Shown here in pieces: positions 1 through 6,063 of a stretch of 7,131 nucleotides of DNA (its first letter is position 1; each line of letters begins with the position of its first letter). This DNA comes from Anaerolineaceae bacterium UBA700 (GTDB taxonomy: Bacteria; Chloroflexota; Anaerolineae; Anaerolineales; Anaerolineaceae), in NCBI GenBank assembly GCA_002298885.1, contig DBMK01000143.1:1-7131 (forward strand), written 5' to 3'. The notes beneath the pieces are model-generated. The model was not told the origin of the DNA, did no database searches, and worked only from the letters and a program-made list of their open reading frames with translations. Both the position numbers and the translations under genes were made by a program.

Positions 1-18
1 ATTGTCTCACAACCAATA

Positions 19-1035
19 TTAATAGTGCAGATCCTGCGGCTTTTGGGTAATGCGCTTGCGGAAGATCCAGTAGGTCCAGCCCTGGTAAATCAGCACGATC
101 GGCACGAAGATGGCAGCCACAACCGTCATCACCTGCAGGGTGTACGGGCTGGAAGAGCTGTTTTCGATGGTCAGGCTCCAGGCCGGGTTGAGGCTGGAGA
201 CGATCAGGCGCGGGTGGAGCTGCAGGAAGATAGTCGCCGAGGCTTGCACGATGGCCAGCGTCATCACCACGAAGGCCCAGCCATCGCGCTGGATGCGGAT
301 CAGCCAGCCGGTGAACAGCAGCGCCAGGGCTGCTCCAATCGGCACCACACCCGGGTTCACGCCCAGCTTGCTCAAAATATCGGTCTGCGAGTAGGTCAGC
401 AGGATGAAAACGATTCCCACGAGCACGGTGGGGATCCAGATGCGCCAGGCCGCCCGGCGCGCCTCGTCCGAAAGCGGCGCCCCAGTCTTCAGCGTCAGGA
501 AGATGGCCCCGTGCAGGGTGAAGCCGAACAGCGATACCAGTCCGCCCACCAGGGCGAAGGGGTTGAGCAGCTCGAAGAAATTGCTGTAGTACTGCATATT
601 CGCATCGATCGGCACGCCGCGCACGAAGTTGGCAAAGGCCACTCCCCACAGCAGCGCCGGGATGGCGCTGCCCAGGAAGGCCGCCCAGTCCCAAACCGCC
701 CGCCAGCGCTTGCTCTCGAGCTTGCCCCGGAATTCGAAAGACACCCCGCGGGCGATCAGGGCGATCAACATCAAGAACAGGGGCAGGTAAAAGCCGGAGA
801 ACAGGGTAGCATACCACTGCGGAAAGGCGGCGAAGATGGCTCCGCCGGCGGTGATCAGCCAAACCTCGTTGCCGTCCCAATGCGGGCCGATGGTGTTGAT
901 CATCATGCGCCGCCGGGTTTCGTCCTTGCCCAGGAAGGGGAGCAGGATGCCGACCCCCAGGTCGAAGCCTTCCAATACAAAATAACCGGTGAACAGGATG
1001 GCGATCAGGCTAAACCAGACGTTTTGTAAGACCAT
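19..1035 (-). CDS. cydB: Cytochrome bd-type quinol oxidase subunit II (CydB)
   Basis: This gene encodes the second membrane subunit of cytochrome bd oxidase, which pairs with CydA to oxidise quinol and reduce oxygen to water at the cytoplasmic membrane. The protein has 338 residues (E. coli CydB has about 379) and is mostly hydrophobic helices. Family signatures are clear: the GFDLGVG segment at residues 23-29, the PHWDGNEVWLITAGGA block at 51-66, the FSGFYLPL stretch at 79-86 and a C-terminal YQGWTYWIFRKRI helix end. Asp25 and Asp54 keep the 29-residue spacing of the E. coli proton-path residues Asp29 and Asp58. The ATG start at 1035 has a strong AGGAGGT ribosome binding site 5 bases upstream that overlaps the cydA stop, so the two are co-transcribed and probably translationally coupled. 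No cydX-like small ORF can be judged, because only 18 bases remain beyond the stop. Confidence 0.97.
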   Translation of the reverse strand: MVLQNVWFSLIAILFTGYFVLEGFDLGVGILLPFLGKDETRRRMMINTIGPHWDGNEVWLITAGGAIFAAFPQWYATLFSGFYLPLFLMLIALIARGVSFEFRGKLESKRWRAVWDWAAFLGSAIPALLWGVAFANFVRGVPIDANMQYYSNFFELLNPFALVGGLVSLFGFTLHGAIFLTLKTGAPLSDEARRAAWRIWIPTVLVGIVFILLTYSQTDILSKLGVNPGVVPIGAALALLFTGWLIRIQRDGWAFVVMTLAIVQASATIFLQLHPRLIVSSLNPAWSLTIENSSSSPYTLQVMTVVAAIFVPIVLIYQGWTYWIFRKRITQKPQDLHY

Positions 1036-1040
1036 GACTC

Positions 1041-1047
1041 ACCTCCT
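1041..1047 (-). promoter_or_regulatory. cydB ribosome binding site overlapping the cydA stop
   Basis: The minus strand reads AGGAGGT here, a full Shine-Dalgarno match 5 bases before the cydB ATG. Its first two bases are the last two bases of the cydA TAG stop (1046-1048). Ribosomes finishing cydA would sit on this site, which favours translational coupling and equal output of the two subunits. Confidence 0.85.
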
Positions 1048-2425
1048 AGTCGAAATACGCTTCGTCGACAAATTTACGCCCGGCCGTCTCGTCCACCGGA
1101 CCCTGCCTGGCAAACCGCTGCAGCAGGTAAACGTCCACCGCCATCAGCGCCCCGTAGACCAGGGCAAACACGATCAGCGAAGTCAGCACCATCCCTGGCG
1201 CCACGTTGGGGGATACGGCATCCTGCGTTTTCAGCAGCCCGAACACCACCCAGGGCTGGCGGCCCATTTCTGTGAGCATCCAGCCGGCCGTATTGGCCAC
1301 ATAGGGCAACAGGATGGCCAATGGGATAAATTTCAAAAAGACTTTCGATCCCTCCAGGCGGTTACGCATGGTCAGGTAGATCAGAAGGGCCGCCAGCAAC
1401 AGCATCAACATGCCCGCCCCCACCATGATCCGGAAGGTCCAGTAATTGAAGAACACCGGCGGAATGTAATTGCCGGGCCCATATTTCTGCTCATAGGTCG
1501 CCTGGAGCTCATTCATTCCCAGCACCTTGCCGTCCAGGCTGTTGTAAGCCAGCAAGCTGAGCACGCGCGGGATGCGAATCTGCACGATGTCCTTTTTATT
1601 CGGCACGTCGAGGATCGAAAATAGTGAAAATGAAGCCGGGTCTTCTGTCTCCCACAGAGCCTCGATTCCGGCCAGCTTCATCGGCTGGTTGACCACCACG
1701 TGCTGGGTCTGGCTGTGGCCCACCAGGATGACCAGGATGACCCCCACCGTGCCGAAGATCGCCCCAAAGTTCATCGAGCGCCGGAAGAAATGCGCTTCCT
1801 TTTTGCGCAGCAGGTGGTATGCGCTGATCCCGATCACGAAGAAGGAGGCCGTGGTCAGTCCGGCAGCCACCACGTGGGGGAACTGGACCCACACGTTGGG
1901 GTTGGTGAGCAGGGCGCCAAAATCGGTCATCACCGCCCGCCCGTCCGCCGCCAGCGTGTACCCCACCGGTTCCTGCATGAACGAGTTGGCGATCAGGATC
2001 CACAGCGCCGAGATGTTCGAGCCGATGGCTACCAGCCAGATGGCCGCGGCGTGCATACGCTTCGAAAGCCGGTCCCAGCCGAAGATCCAGATCCCCAGGA
2101 AGGTCGATTCGAGGAAGAAGGCCAACAGCGCCTCGATTGCCAGCGGCGCCCCGAAGATATCGCCAACGTAACGCGAATAGGCCGACCAGTTCATGCCGAA
2201 CTGGAACTCCATCACGATACCCGTGACCACGCCCATGGCGAAGTTGATCAGGAAAAGGTTCCCCCAGAATTTCACCATGCGTTTGTAAACCACGTTGCCG
2301 GTGCGCACGTAGACGGTTTCGATGGTCGCCACCAGCACCGAGAGGCCTAGGGTCAGCGGCACGAAGAAGAAGTGGTAGATCGAAGTGACGGCAAACTGCC
2401 ATTGGGATAAGGTAAGCGTATCCAT
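1046..2425 (-). CDS. cydA: Cytochrome bd-type quinol oxidase subunit I (CydA), short Q-loop form
   Basis: This gene encodes the catalytic haem-bearing subunit of cytochrome bd oxidase. Counting from the chosen ATG, the protein has 459 residues and retains every key position I can place against E. coli CydA: His18 (E. coli His19, high-spin haem), Glu98 and Glu106 (Glu99/Glu107) in GDIFGAPLAIE...FFLEST, His184 (His186, haem b558), Lys250 and Glu255 (Lys252/Glu257, quinol site), Arg332 and Met334 in FRIMVG (Arg391/Met393), and Glu386 and Arg389 in TEMGRQPW (Glu445/Arg448). The interval between Glu255 and Arg332 is 77 residues, against 134 in E. coli, so this is the short Q-loop type. The ATG at 2425 is preferred over a TTG at 2446 because AGGAG lies 5 bases before it and the family N-terminus starts there. 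It is the first gene of the cydAB operon. Confidence 0.97.
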   Translation of the reverse strand: MDTLTLSQWQFAVTSIYHFFFVPLTLGLSVLVATIETVYVRTGNVVYKRMVKFWGNLFLINFAMGVVTGIVMEFQFGMNWSAYSRYVGDIFGAPLAIEALLAFFLESTFLGIWIFGWDRLSKRMHAAAIWLVAIGSNISALWILIANSFMQEPVGYTLAADGRAVMTDFGALLTNPNVWVQFPHVVAAGLTTASFFVIGISAYHLLRKKEAHFFRRSMNFGAIFGTVGVILVILVGHSQTQHVVVNQPMKLAGIEALWETEDPASFSLFSILDVPNKKDIVQIRIPRVLSLLAYNSLDGKVLGMNELQATYEQKYGPGNYIPPVFFNYWTFRIMVGAGMLMLLLAALLIYLTMRNRLEGSKVFLKFIPLAILLPYVANTAGWMLTEMGRQPWVVFGLLKTQDAVSPNVAPGMVLTSLIVFALVYGALMAVDVYLLQRFARQGPVDETAGRKFVDEAYFD

Positions 2426-2430
2426 AATTG

Positions 2431-2435
2431 CTCCT
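2431..2435 (-). promoter_or_regulatory. cydA ribosome binding site
   Basis: AGGAG on the minus strand lies 5 bases upstream of the ATG at 2423-2425. It selects this ATG over the in-frame TTG at 2444-2446, which would add seven residues not expected in the family. Confidence 0.8.
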
Positions 2436-2454
2436 GGTGCAGGCAAATTACGCC

Positions 2455-2468
2455 AATTGAACTCAATT
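2455..2468. repeat. Inverted repeat in the cydA leader, possible operator
   Basis: AATTGA and TCAATT form perfect 6-bp arms around a 2-base centre (AC). The element lies 30 bases upstream of the cydA ATG, so it would be in the promoter-proximal region or 5' leader of cydAB. The arms contain TTGA/TCAA, but the spacing is too short for an FNR site. Its role as an operator is inference. An AT-rich dyad of this size can occur by chance. Confidence 0.35.
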
Positions 2469-2513
2469 TAGTCTATAGAAAGTAACCTGGATCTGCTATT
2501 GTTATTCATCATG

Positions 2514-2519
2514 ATTATA
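2514..2519 (-). promoter_or_regulatory. Possible cydAB -10 element
   Basis: The minus strand reads TATAAT here, an exact -10 hexamer. It would start transcription near position 2507 and give a leader of about 80 bases before cydA. No convincing -35 hexamer is present 16-18 bases upstream and there is no TG extension, so an activator or another sigma factor might be needed, or the match may be chance in AT-rich DNA. Confidence 0.35.
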
Positions 2520-2535
2520 GTGTTAAATATCACGA
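2518..2535. promoter_or_regulatory. Candidate Rex- or CRP/FNR-type operator dyad
   Basis: The sequence contains GTG (2520-2522), eight bases, then CAC (2531-2533). This is the half-site geometry of Rex sites (TTGTGAA-N4-TTCACAA) and of CRP-type sites (TGTGA-N6-TCACA). The outer bases match only in part (TAGTG and CACGA). It lies between the possible cydA -10 and the VOC gene -10 and overlaps the -35 position of the latter, where a repressor could block both directions. Rex control of cydAB is established in other bacteria. Binding here is inference. Confidence 0.35.
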
Positions 2536-2547
2536 ACCGGATCACCC

Positions 2548-2556
2548 TGTTATAAT
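2548..2556 (+). promoter_or_regulatory. Extended -10 promoter of the VOC gene (leaderless transcript predicted)
   Basis: TGTTATAAT is a perfect extended -10 element: TG, one base, then the consensus TATAAT at 2551-2556. The expected start site, about 7 bases downstream, falls at 2562-2564, immediately before the ATG at 2565. No Shine-Dalgarno sequence precedes the ATG. The -35 position (about 2528-2533) matches poorly, as is usual for extended -10 promoters. Confidence 0.65.
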
Positions 2557-2564
2557 TTTTATTT

Positions 2565-3026
2565 ATGACCGCAAATTCAGTCCAGTTCGCCCATATTAAC
2601 CTGATCGCCGTCGATTGGCGGCGTCTGACCCAGTTCTATGTCCAGGTGTTCGGCTGCATCCCTTTGCCGCCCGAACGCGACCTCTACGGTGAGTGGCTCG
2701 ACCGGGCCACGTCCATCCCCGGCGCCCACCTGCGCGGGGTTCATCTTCGCCTGCCCGGCTGGGGCGATGCGGGCCCGACCCTGGAAATTTTCCAGTACGA
2801 CCAGGAACTCGAAAAGATGCCCCCGGCAACCAACCGCCCCGGATTCGGCCACATCGCCTTCAAGGTCGCCGACGTCGCCGCGGCGCGCCAGGCTGTTCTG
2901 GCTGCCGGCGGCGCTGATTATGGGGAAATGGTTGACGTCGAAATCTCCGGCGCCGGGACGATCCAATTCATCTATGTTGCCGATCCCGAGGGGAATATCA
3001 TAGAATTGCAGAAATGGGAAAATTGA
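2565..3026 (+). CDS. VOC-fold metalloprotein (glyoxalase/bleomycin resistance/dioxygenase superfamily)
   Basis: This gene encodes a 153-residue cytoplasmic protein with two beta-alpha-beta-beta-beta modules, the size of a single-chain glyoxalase I-like protein. The first module begins at FAHINLIAVD (residues 8-17) and ends at PTLEIFQY (71-78). The second begins at GFGHIAFKVADV (93-104) and ends at DPEGNIIELQKW (140-151). His10, Glu74, His96 and Glu147 fall at the four usual metal-ligand positions, so a divalent-metal enzyme is likely. Substrate cannot be read from sequence: lactoylglutathione lyase, a methylmalonyl-CoA epimerase-like activity, a dioxygenase or a thiol-dependent resistance protein are all possible. 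It has no Shine-Dalgarno sequence and is probably leaderless. It is divergent from cydAB and shares that control region, which hints at a common response, but this is inference only. Confidence 0.9.
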   Translation: MTANSVQFAHINLIAVDWRRLTQFYVQVFGCIPLPPERDLYGEWLDRATSIPGAHLRGVHLRLPGWGDAGPTLEIFQYDQELEKMPPATNRPGFGHIAFKVADVAAARQAVLAAGGADYGEMVDVEISGAGTIQFIYVADPEGNIIELQKWEN

Positions 3027-3078
3027 ATCTCACCTCTTCCCCCACCGCTGGTTGTATAGAAAAAGTGACACGTTTTTA

Positions 3079-3107
3079 TTGGAAAAAAACCGAATTGTGT
3101 ATATAAT
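3079..3107 (+). promoter_or_regulatory. Sigma70-like promoter of the secreted-protein gene
   Basis: TTGGAA (3079-3084, four of six matches to TTGACA) and a perfect TATAAT (3102-3107) are separated by 17 bases, the optimal spacing. Transcription would start near 3113-3115 and give a 5' leader of about 137 bases before the ATG at 3251. Confidence 0.65.
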
Positions 3108-3120
3108 ATTTTTAATCTGA

Positions 3121-3153
3121 AATTAATTTACTGCAGCGGGGTAATCATTAATT
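3121..3153 (+). repeat. Hairpin near the 5' end of the secreted-gene leader
   Basis: AATTAATTTAC (3121-3131) pairs with GTAA (3141-3144) and ATTAATT (3147-3153), giving an 11-bp stem interrupted by a 2-base bulge (TC) and closed by a 9-base GC-rich loop. It begins within about 8 bases of the predicted transcript start. It could protect the mRNA 5' end or be a DNA operator. I recognise no known riboswitch class in the rest of the leader. Confidence 0.45.
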
Positions 3154-3238
3154 ACAGGTAAAGTTCTTCCACAACACCAGGCTGGCTCAGAAAAGATTTC
3201 ATCCGGGTTATCTGAAAAACTTCATAATTAAATACGAA

Positions 3239-3243
3239 AGGGG
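3239..3243 (+). promoter_or_regulatory. Ribosome binding site of the secreted-protein gene
   Basis: AGGGG, within GAAAGGGG, lies 7 bases upstream of the ATG at 3251. It supports this start, which also places a complete signal peptide at the N-terminus. Confidence 0.7.
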
Positions 3244-3250
3244 TTAAACG

Positions 3251-6061
3251 ATGTTTAAGCGTCTTGCATTGACTCTCGTGACATTGTCGATCGTTTTGGC
3301 GTTCCTCTGCGGAGGACTATCTCAGGCCTATGCTCAGAATCCGCAGCCGCTCGCGCCTGGCAGGCCGCCAGCCGGACCGCAGAATGACATGCATTCCAAC
3401 ATCTATCAAAACGCGCAGGGCATATGGCTAAATTCCGGCGGTCGGAATCAACTCCCAGCCGCGCCGGTCCTATCCCCAAATTCAATCATCGGACCGGATG
3501 ATTACGGTTACACCCTCGACAATGCGGTGCCCCTTTCCTGGGTGAACGCCACCGGCGGCACCATCGTAACCGGAATGAGCGGTGATTCATTCAGTCAAAA
3601 GACCGGCCCTATTGCGCTGCCTTTTCCATTCAAGTTTTATGAAAACTCTTACACCAGCCTGTATATCGCTGCTTCCGGCTACCTGAGCTTCGTCGACCAG
3701 GGGGATTGGCGTTGGCAGCCGGAGATCCCCTCGCCAGCTCTTCCAAATGACTTGATTGCTCCCTATGCCTCGCCGCTAAGCCTGGCCGCGTCCGGAACGA
3801 CCAATCGAATCTATTATTCGACTGGCGGTACGGCTCCCAACCGATACTTCGTCGTCGAATGGTACCAGGTCAAATTCAACGACGAGACCTACACATTTGA
3901 AGCCATCCTCTATGAAAATGGCGATATCGGTTATCAATATCAGCAAATGACCTACAAAACAGGCTACGCATGCGGAAGTGCAGGCATTGAAGATTCTTAT
4001 GGAACGACTGGATTGGCAAACATTGAATACTGCTCCCAGGTTCCATCCAACACAGCCGTTCGATTTTTCCGACCCTCCCCAATGGCCCGCGTCAATGTCA
4101 CCCCGCGGGATCAAGGCCGGTTTGCGCACGCCGGTGAAAATGTCTTGTTCCCAATCACCGTTCGCAATAACGGCGATTTAGGCGCCGACACGTACGATAT
4201 ATCCTTCTCTCCGGGCGCGTGGCCAGTCAGCATGTACGCCGGCAACGGAACAGAGAAGCTCGTCGACACAGACCTCGACGGCAAAGTGGACACCGGCCAG
4301 ATCCCCCAGGGAGGTCAAATTTCAATCCTGGCCGCCGTTCAAATGGCGGCAATCATGAACGTTGGCGAGTCTAACAACATCACCATCCTTTTTACCTCTT
4401 CCGTTGATACGCTGCGCAGCAAGGAGGCGCGGCTTCAAGTGGCCATCCCGGCCTCCTTTACCCAGGTTTTCACCGACACTGCCGACGGAGCCATGAGCAT
4501 TCGTCTGGTCCGGCCGGACAAACAAGAATTCAAAAATGTGACCCCGGTGGGACTATACGGCAACGTTCCGTCGGTTACGGCGAAATCCGACGGGTATATT
4601 TACATGTGGGCGCACAATGGTTATAACGGCAAGGTCAGCTATGAGAATATTGAATATTCTTTACTGGATATGGCCGGGAATGTCACGCGGCCGGTCAGCA
4701 AACTCACCGATAACAGCGCAGCAACCTCCTACAATACGTATGATTTTTATCCGGAAATGGCCGTCGCTGCCAACGGGCGGATCGGGATCGTCTGGACGCG
4801 TAAGTTGTGGAACAGCAGCACTGGCAAAGCTCAATACAATACTTATTTCACCGTGATTGATCCTGCCGGGAACCTGGTTTTTCAGCCGGTTAATTTGACC
4901 AACAACACGGCCTGGGGAGGGTACAGCGACCTGAACGTGCCCCGTTTTTACTCCAACCACATCGTCGCCACGCAGGATAATCGCTTCGTCATTGCTTGGG
5001 TGCGCGAGCACCAGGAAAACGCTGGCTGGAAAGACGATCTGTATTACGTTATCAAGGATAGCAACGGCGGATCTGTTAAGCCGCTCACCAAATTCACCAA
5101 CGGCGTTGCCGGCGGCGACAGCTTCTACTCGCCATCGTTAACCATGTTAAGCAATAACCAGATTTTCATGGCCTGGACTCAGTATGCCAGCTCTAATTAT
5201 TCAAATGCGTTTGCGGTGCTCGACAGCAGCGGCGGCGTCGTCCATGCCGCCACGCCCTTCGATATGTATGCGTATATGGTGGATGCCGTGGAACTGGCGG
5301 GCGGGAAAATTCTGATTGCCGGGCGAGAATGGGAAGGCGATCTAACTTTAATTAGTTATTCAATCCTGGACCGCACGGATTTCAGCCAGATCGTCGCAGA
5401 CACGCCTATCCACAATCCGTATTCTGTATCGGGGGACTATTATGTTTCCGTCACGGCCGATGCTGCCGGTAGGGGAATTTTGACCTGGATGGAATACGAT
5501 TACGATTCTTCGCACCGGCTGTATTATGCGCTCATCGATAATAATGGCTCGCTTATCTGTGGCCCGATGATCTTCCAATCCAGCCAGGCTGGTGATTCGA
5601 TCCTCATGACCAACTATTATGGGAATGGAAACACGACGAATAAATCCATCGTTCCGACCACGCCGGACGTCGACCTCAAACTGGCCGCCAATCCCTCCGC
5701 GGGCGGAGCGCCCGGGGGAAATGCGACCATGCCGGTAACGATTACAAACCTGGGCGTAAAGAAGGCGACGGCAATTTCCCTCACCGCCACCTTGCCGGAG
5801 GGCGTGACTCTAGCCGAAGCTTCTCCTGTGCCGGATACAAACGTCGGCGGCGTTTTGACCTGGGCGATTCCGGACCTCAGCTTCCTGGGAAGTGGAAGGA
5901 TCAATCTCACCGTTGCACTGCCATCCAGCACGGTTGGAACGCTCCATCCAATAAGCTGGAGCGTCAATTCAGCCGGCCCCGAAGCCAATCCTGCAGATAA
6001 TGCGGTGACGATCAACGTGATGGAATCGCTGCAATTGTGGTTGCCAGCCATCCTCAGGTGA
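3251..6061 (+). CDS. Large secreted multidomain protein with six propeller-like repeats
   Basis: This gene encodes a 936-residue exported protein of unknown function. Residues 1-28 form a Sec signal peptide: Lys3-Arg4, a hydrophobic core at 5-23, and cleavage expected after Ala-Tyr-Ala (26-28). Residues about 80-275 form a beta-rich domain with DDYGYTLD, LPFPFKFYENSYTSLYIAAS and NRYFVVEW motifs and two cysteines (241, 261) that could form a disulfide. Residues about 280-400 look like an Ig-like NEW3/CARDB-type domain holding DTDLDGKVD (339-347), which resembles a calcium-binding loop. Residues about 440-775 contain six degenerate repeats of the beta-propeller kind. Residues about 805-924 form a second Ig-like, DUF11-type domain. 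The chain ends LWLPAILR, a short tail typical, to my knowledge, of exported Chloroflexota proteins. No catalytic motif is evident, so surface binding or adhesion is a guess. The gene is monocistronic, with its own promoter. Confidence 0.9.
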   Translation: MFKRLALTLVTLSIVLAFLCGGLSQAYAQNPQPLAPGRPPAGPQNDMHSNIYQNAQGIWLNSGGRNQLPAAPVLSPNSIIGPDDYGYTLDNAVPLSWVNATGGTIVTGMSGDSFSQKTGPIALPFPFKFYENSYTSLYIAASGYLSFVDQGDWRWQPEIPSPALPNDLIAPYASPLSLAASGTTNRIYYSTGGTAPNRYFVVEWYQVKFNDETYTFEAILYENGDIGYQYQQMTYKTGYACGSAGIEDSYGTTGLANIEYCSQVPSNTAVRFFRPSPMARVNVTPRDQGRFAHAGENVLFPITVRNNGDLGADTYDISFSPGAWPVSMYAGNGTEKLVDTDLDGKVDTGQIPQGGQISILAAVQMAAIMNVGESNNITILFTSSVDTLRSKEARLQVAIPASFTQVFTDTADGAMSIRLVRPDKQEFKNVTPVGLYGNVPSVTAKSDGYIYMWAHNGYNGKVSYENIEYSLLDMAGNVTRPVSKLTDNSAATSYNTYDFYPEMAVAANGRIGIVWTRKLWNSSTGKAQYNTYFTVIDPAGNLVFQPVNLTNNTAWGGYSDLNVPRFYSNHIVATQDNRFVIAWVREHQENAGWKDDLYYVIKDSNGGSVKPLTKFTNGVAGGDSFYSPSLTMLSNNQIFMAWTQYASSNYSNAFAVLDSSGGVVHAATPFDMYAYMVDAVELAGGKILIAGREWEGDLTLISYSILDRTDFSQIVADTPIHNPYSVSGDYYVSVTADAAGRGILTWMEYDYDSSHRLYYALIDNNGSLICGPMIFQSSQAGDSILMTNYYGNGNTTNKSIVPTTPDVDLKLAANPSAGGAPGGNATMPVTITNLGVKKATAISLTATLPEGVTLAEASPVPDTNVGGVLTWAIPDLSFLGSGRINLTVALPSSTVGTLHPISWSVNSAGPEANPADNAVTINVMESLQLWLPAILR
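4589..5560 (+). repeat. Six degenerate protein repeats (propeller blades)
   Basis: Each unit has a beta strand of the form Gly/Asn-x-hydrophobic-x-hydrophobic-x-Trp, then a second strand ending hydrophobic-Asp-x-x-Gly. The tryptophans are at residues 453, 515, 583, 642 and 746; the fifth unit has Gly691 at that position with Trp694 close by. The aspartates are at 473, 537, 603, 658, 707 and 763. Unit length is 49-68 residues. Six units would fit a six-bladed propeller, or a seven-bladed one with a diverged blade. The repeats are visible in protein but not in DNA, so duplication is old. Confidence 0.65.
6035..6058 (+). other. C-terminal hydrophobic tail LWLPAILR of the secreted protein
   Basis: The last eight residues (929-936) form a hydrophobic L-P-x-x-x-R tail directly after an Ig-like domain. 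From memory, many exported proteins of Chloroflexota end in similar tails (for example YLPLVLR). The recurrence suggests a secretion, folding or surface-anchoring signal, but its function is not established to my knowledge. Confidence 0.5.
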
Positions 6062-6063
6062 AA

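Noticed and set aside
25..1029. A 334-codon open frame on the plus strand, opposite cydB, starting with GTG.
   Set aside because: Its product is rich in Gln, His, Arg, Gly and Asp with no domain, and it mirrors the codon structure of the unmistakable cydB on the other strand. It has no ribosome binding site.
989..2350. Several plus-strand open frames of 199-216 codons opposite cydA.
   Set aside because: They are low-complexity mirror frames of cydA, which retains all its functional residues. None has a ribosome binding site or a recognisable protein.
2444..2446. In-frame TTG as an upstream start for cydA, adding seven residues.
   Set aside because: The Shine-Dalgarno sequence at 2431-2435 lies between it and the ATG at 2425, and CydA proteins begin at the position of that ATG.
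2455..2468. FNR box in the cydA leader.
   Set aside because: FNR sites have TTGAT-N4-ATCAA. Here TTGA and TCAA are only 2 bases apart, so FNR dimer spacing is not met. It is kept only as an unassigned dyad.
3072..3090. GTTTTT/AAAAAC stem as a terminator for the VOC gene.
   Set aside because: The stem is almost entirely A-T, no T-run follows it, and it overlaps the -35 region of the next promoter.
3266..3319. Lipoprotein signal (Cys20) in the secreted protein.
   Set aside because: The residues before Cys20 are Ala-Phe-Leu, which do not fit a lipobox, and a normal Ala-Tyr-Ala cleavage site follows at 26-28.
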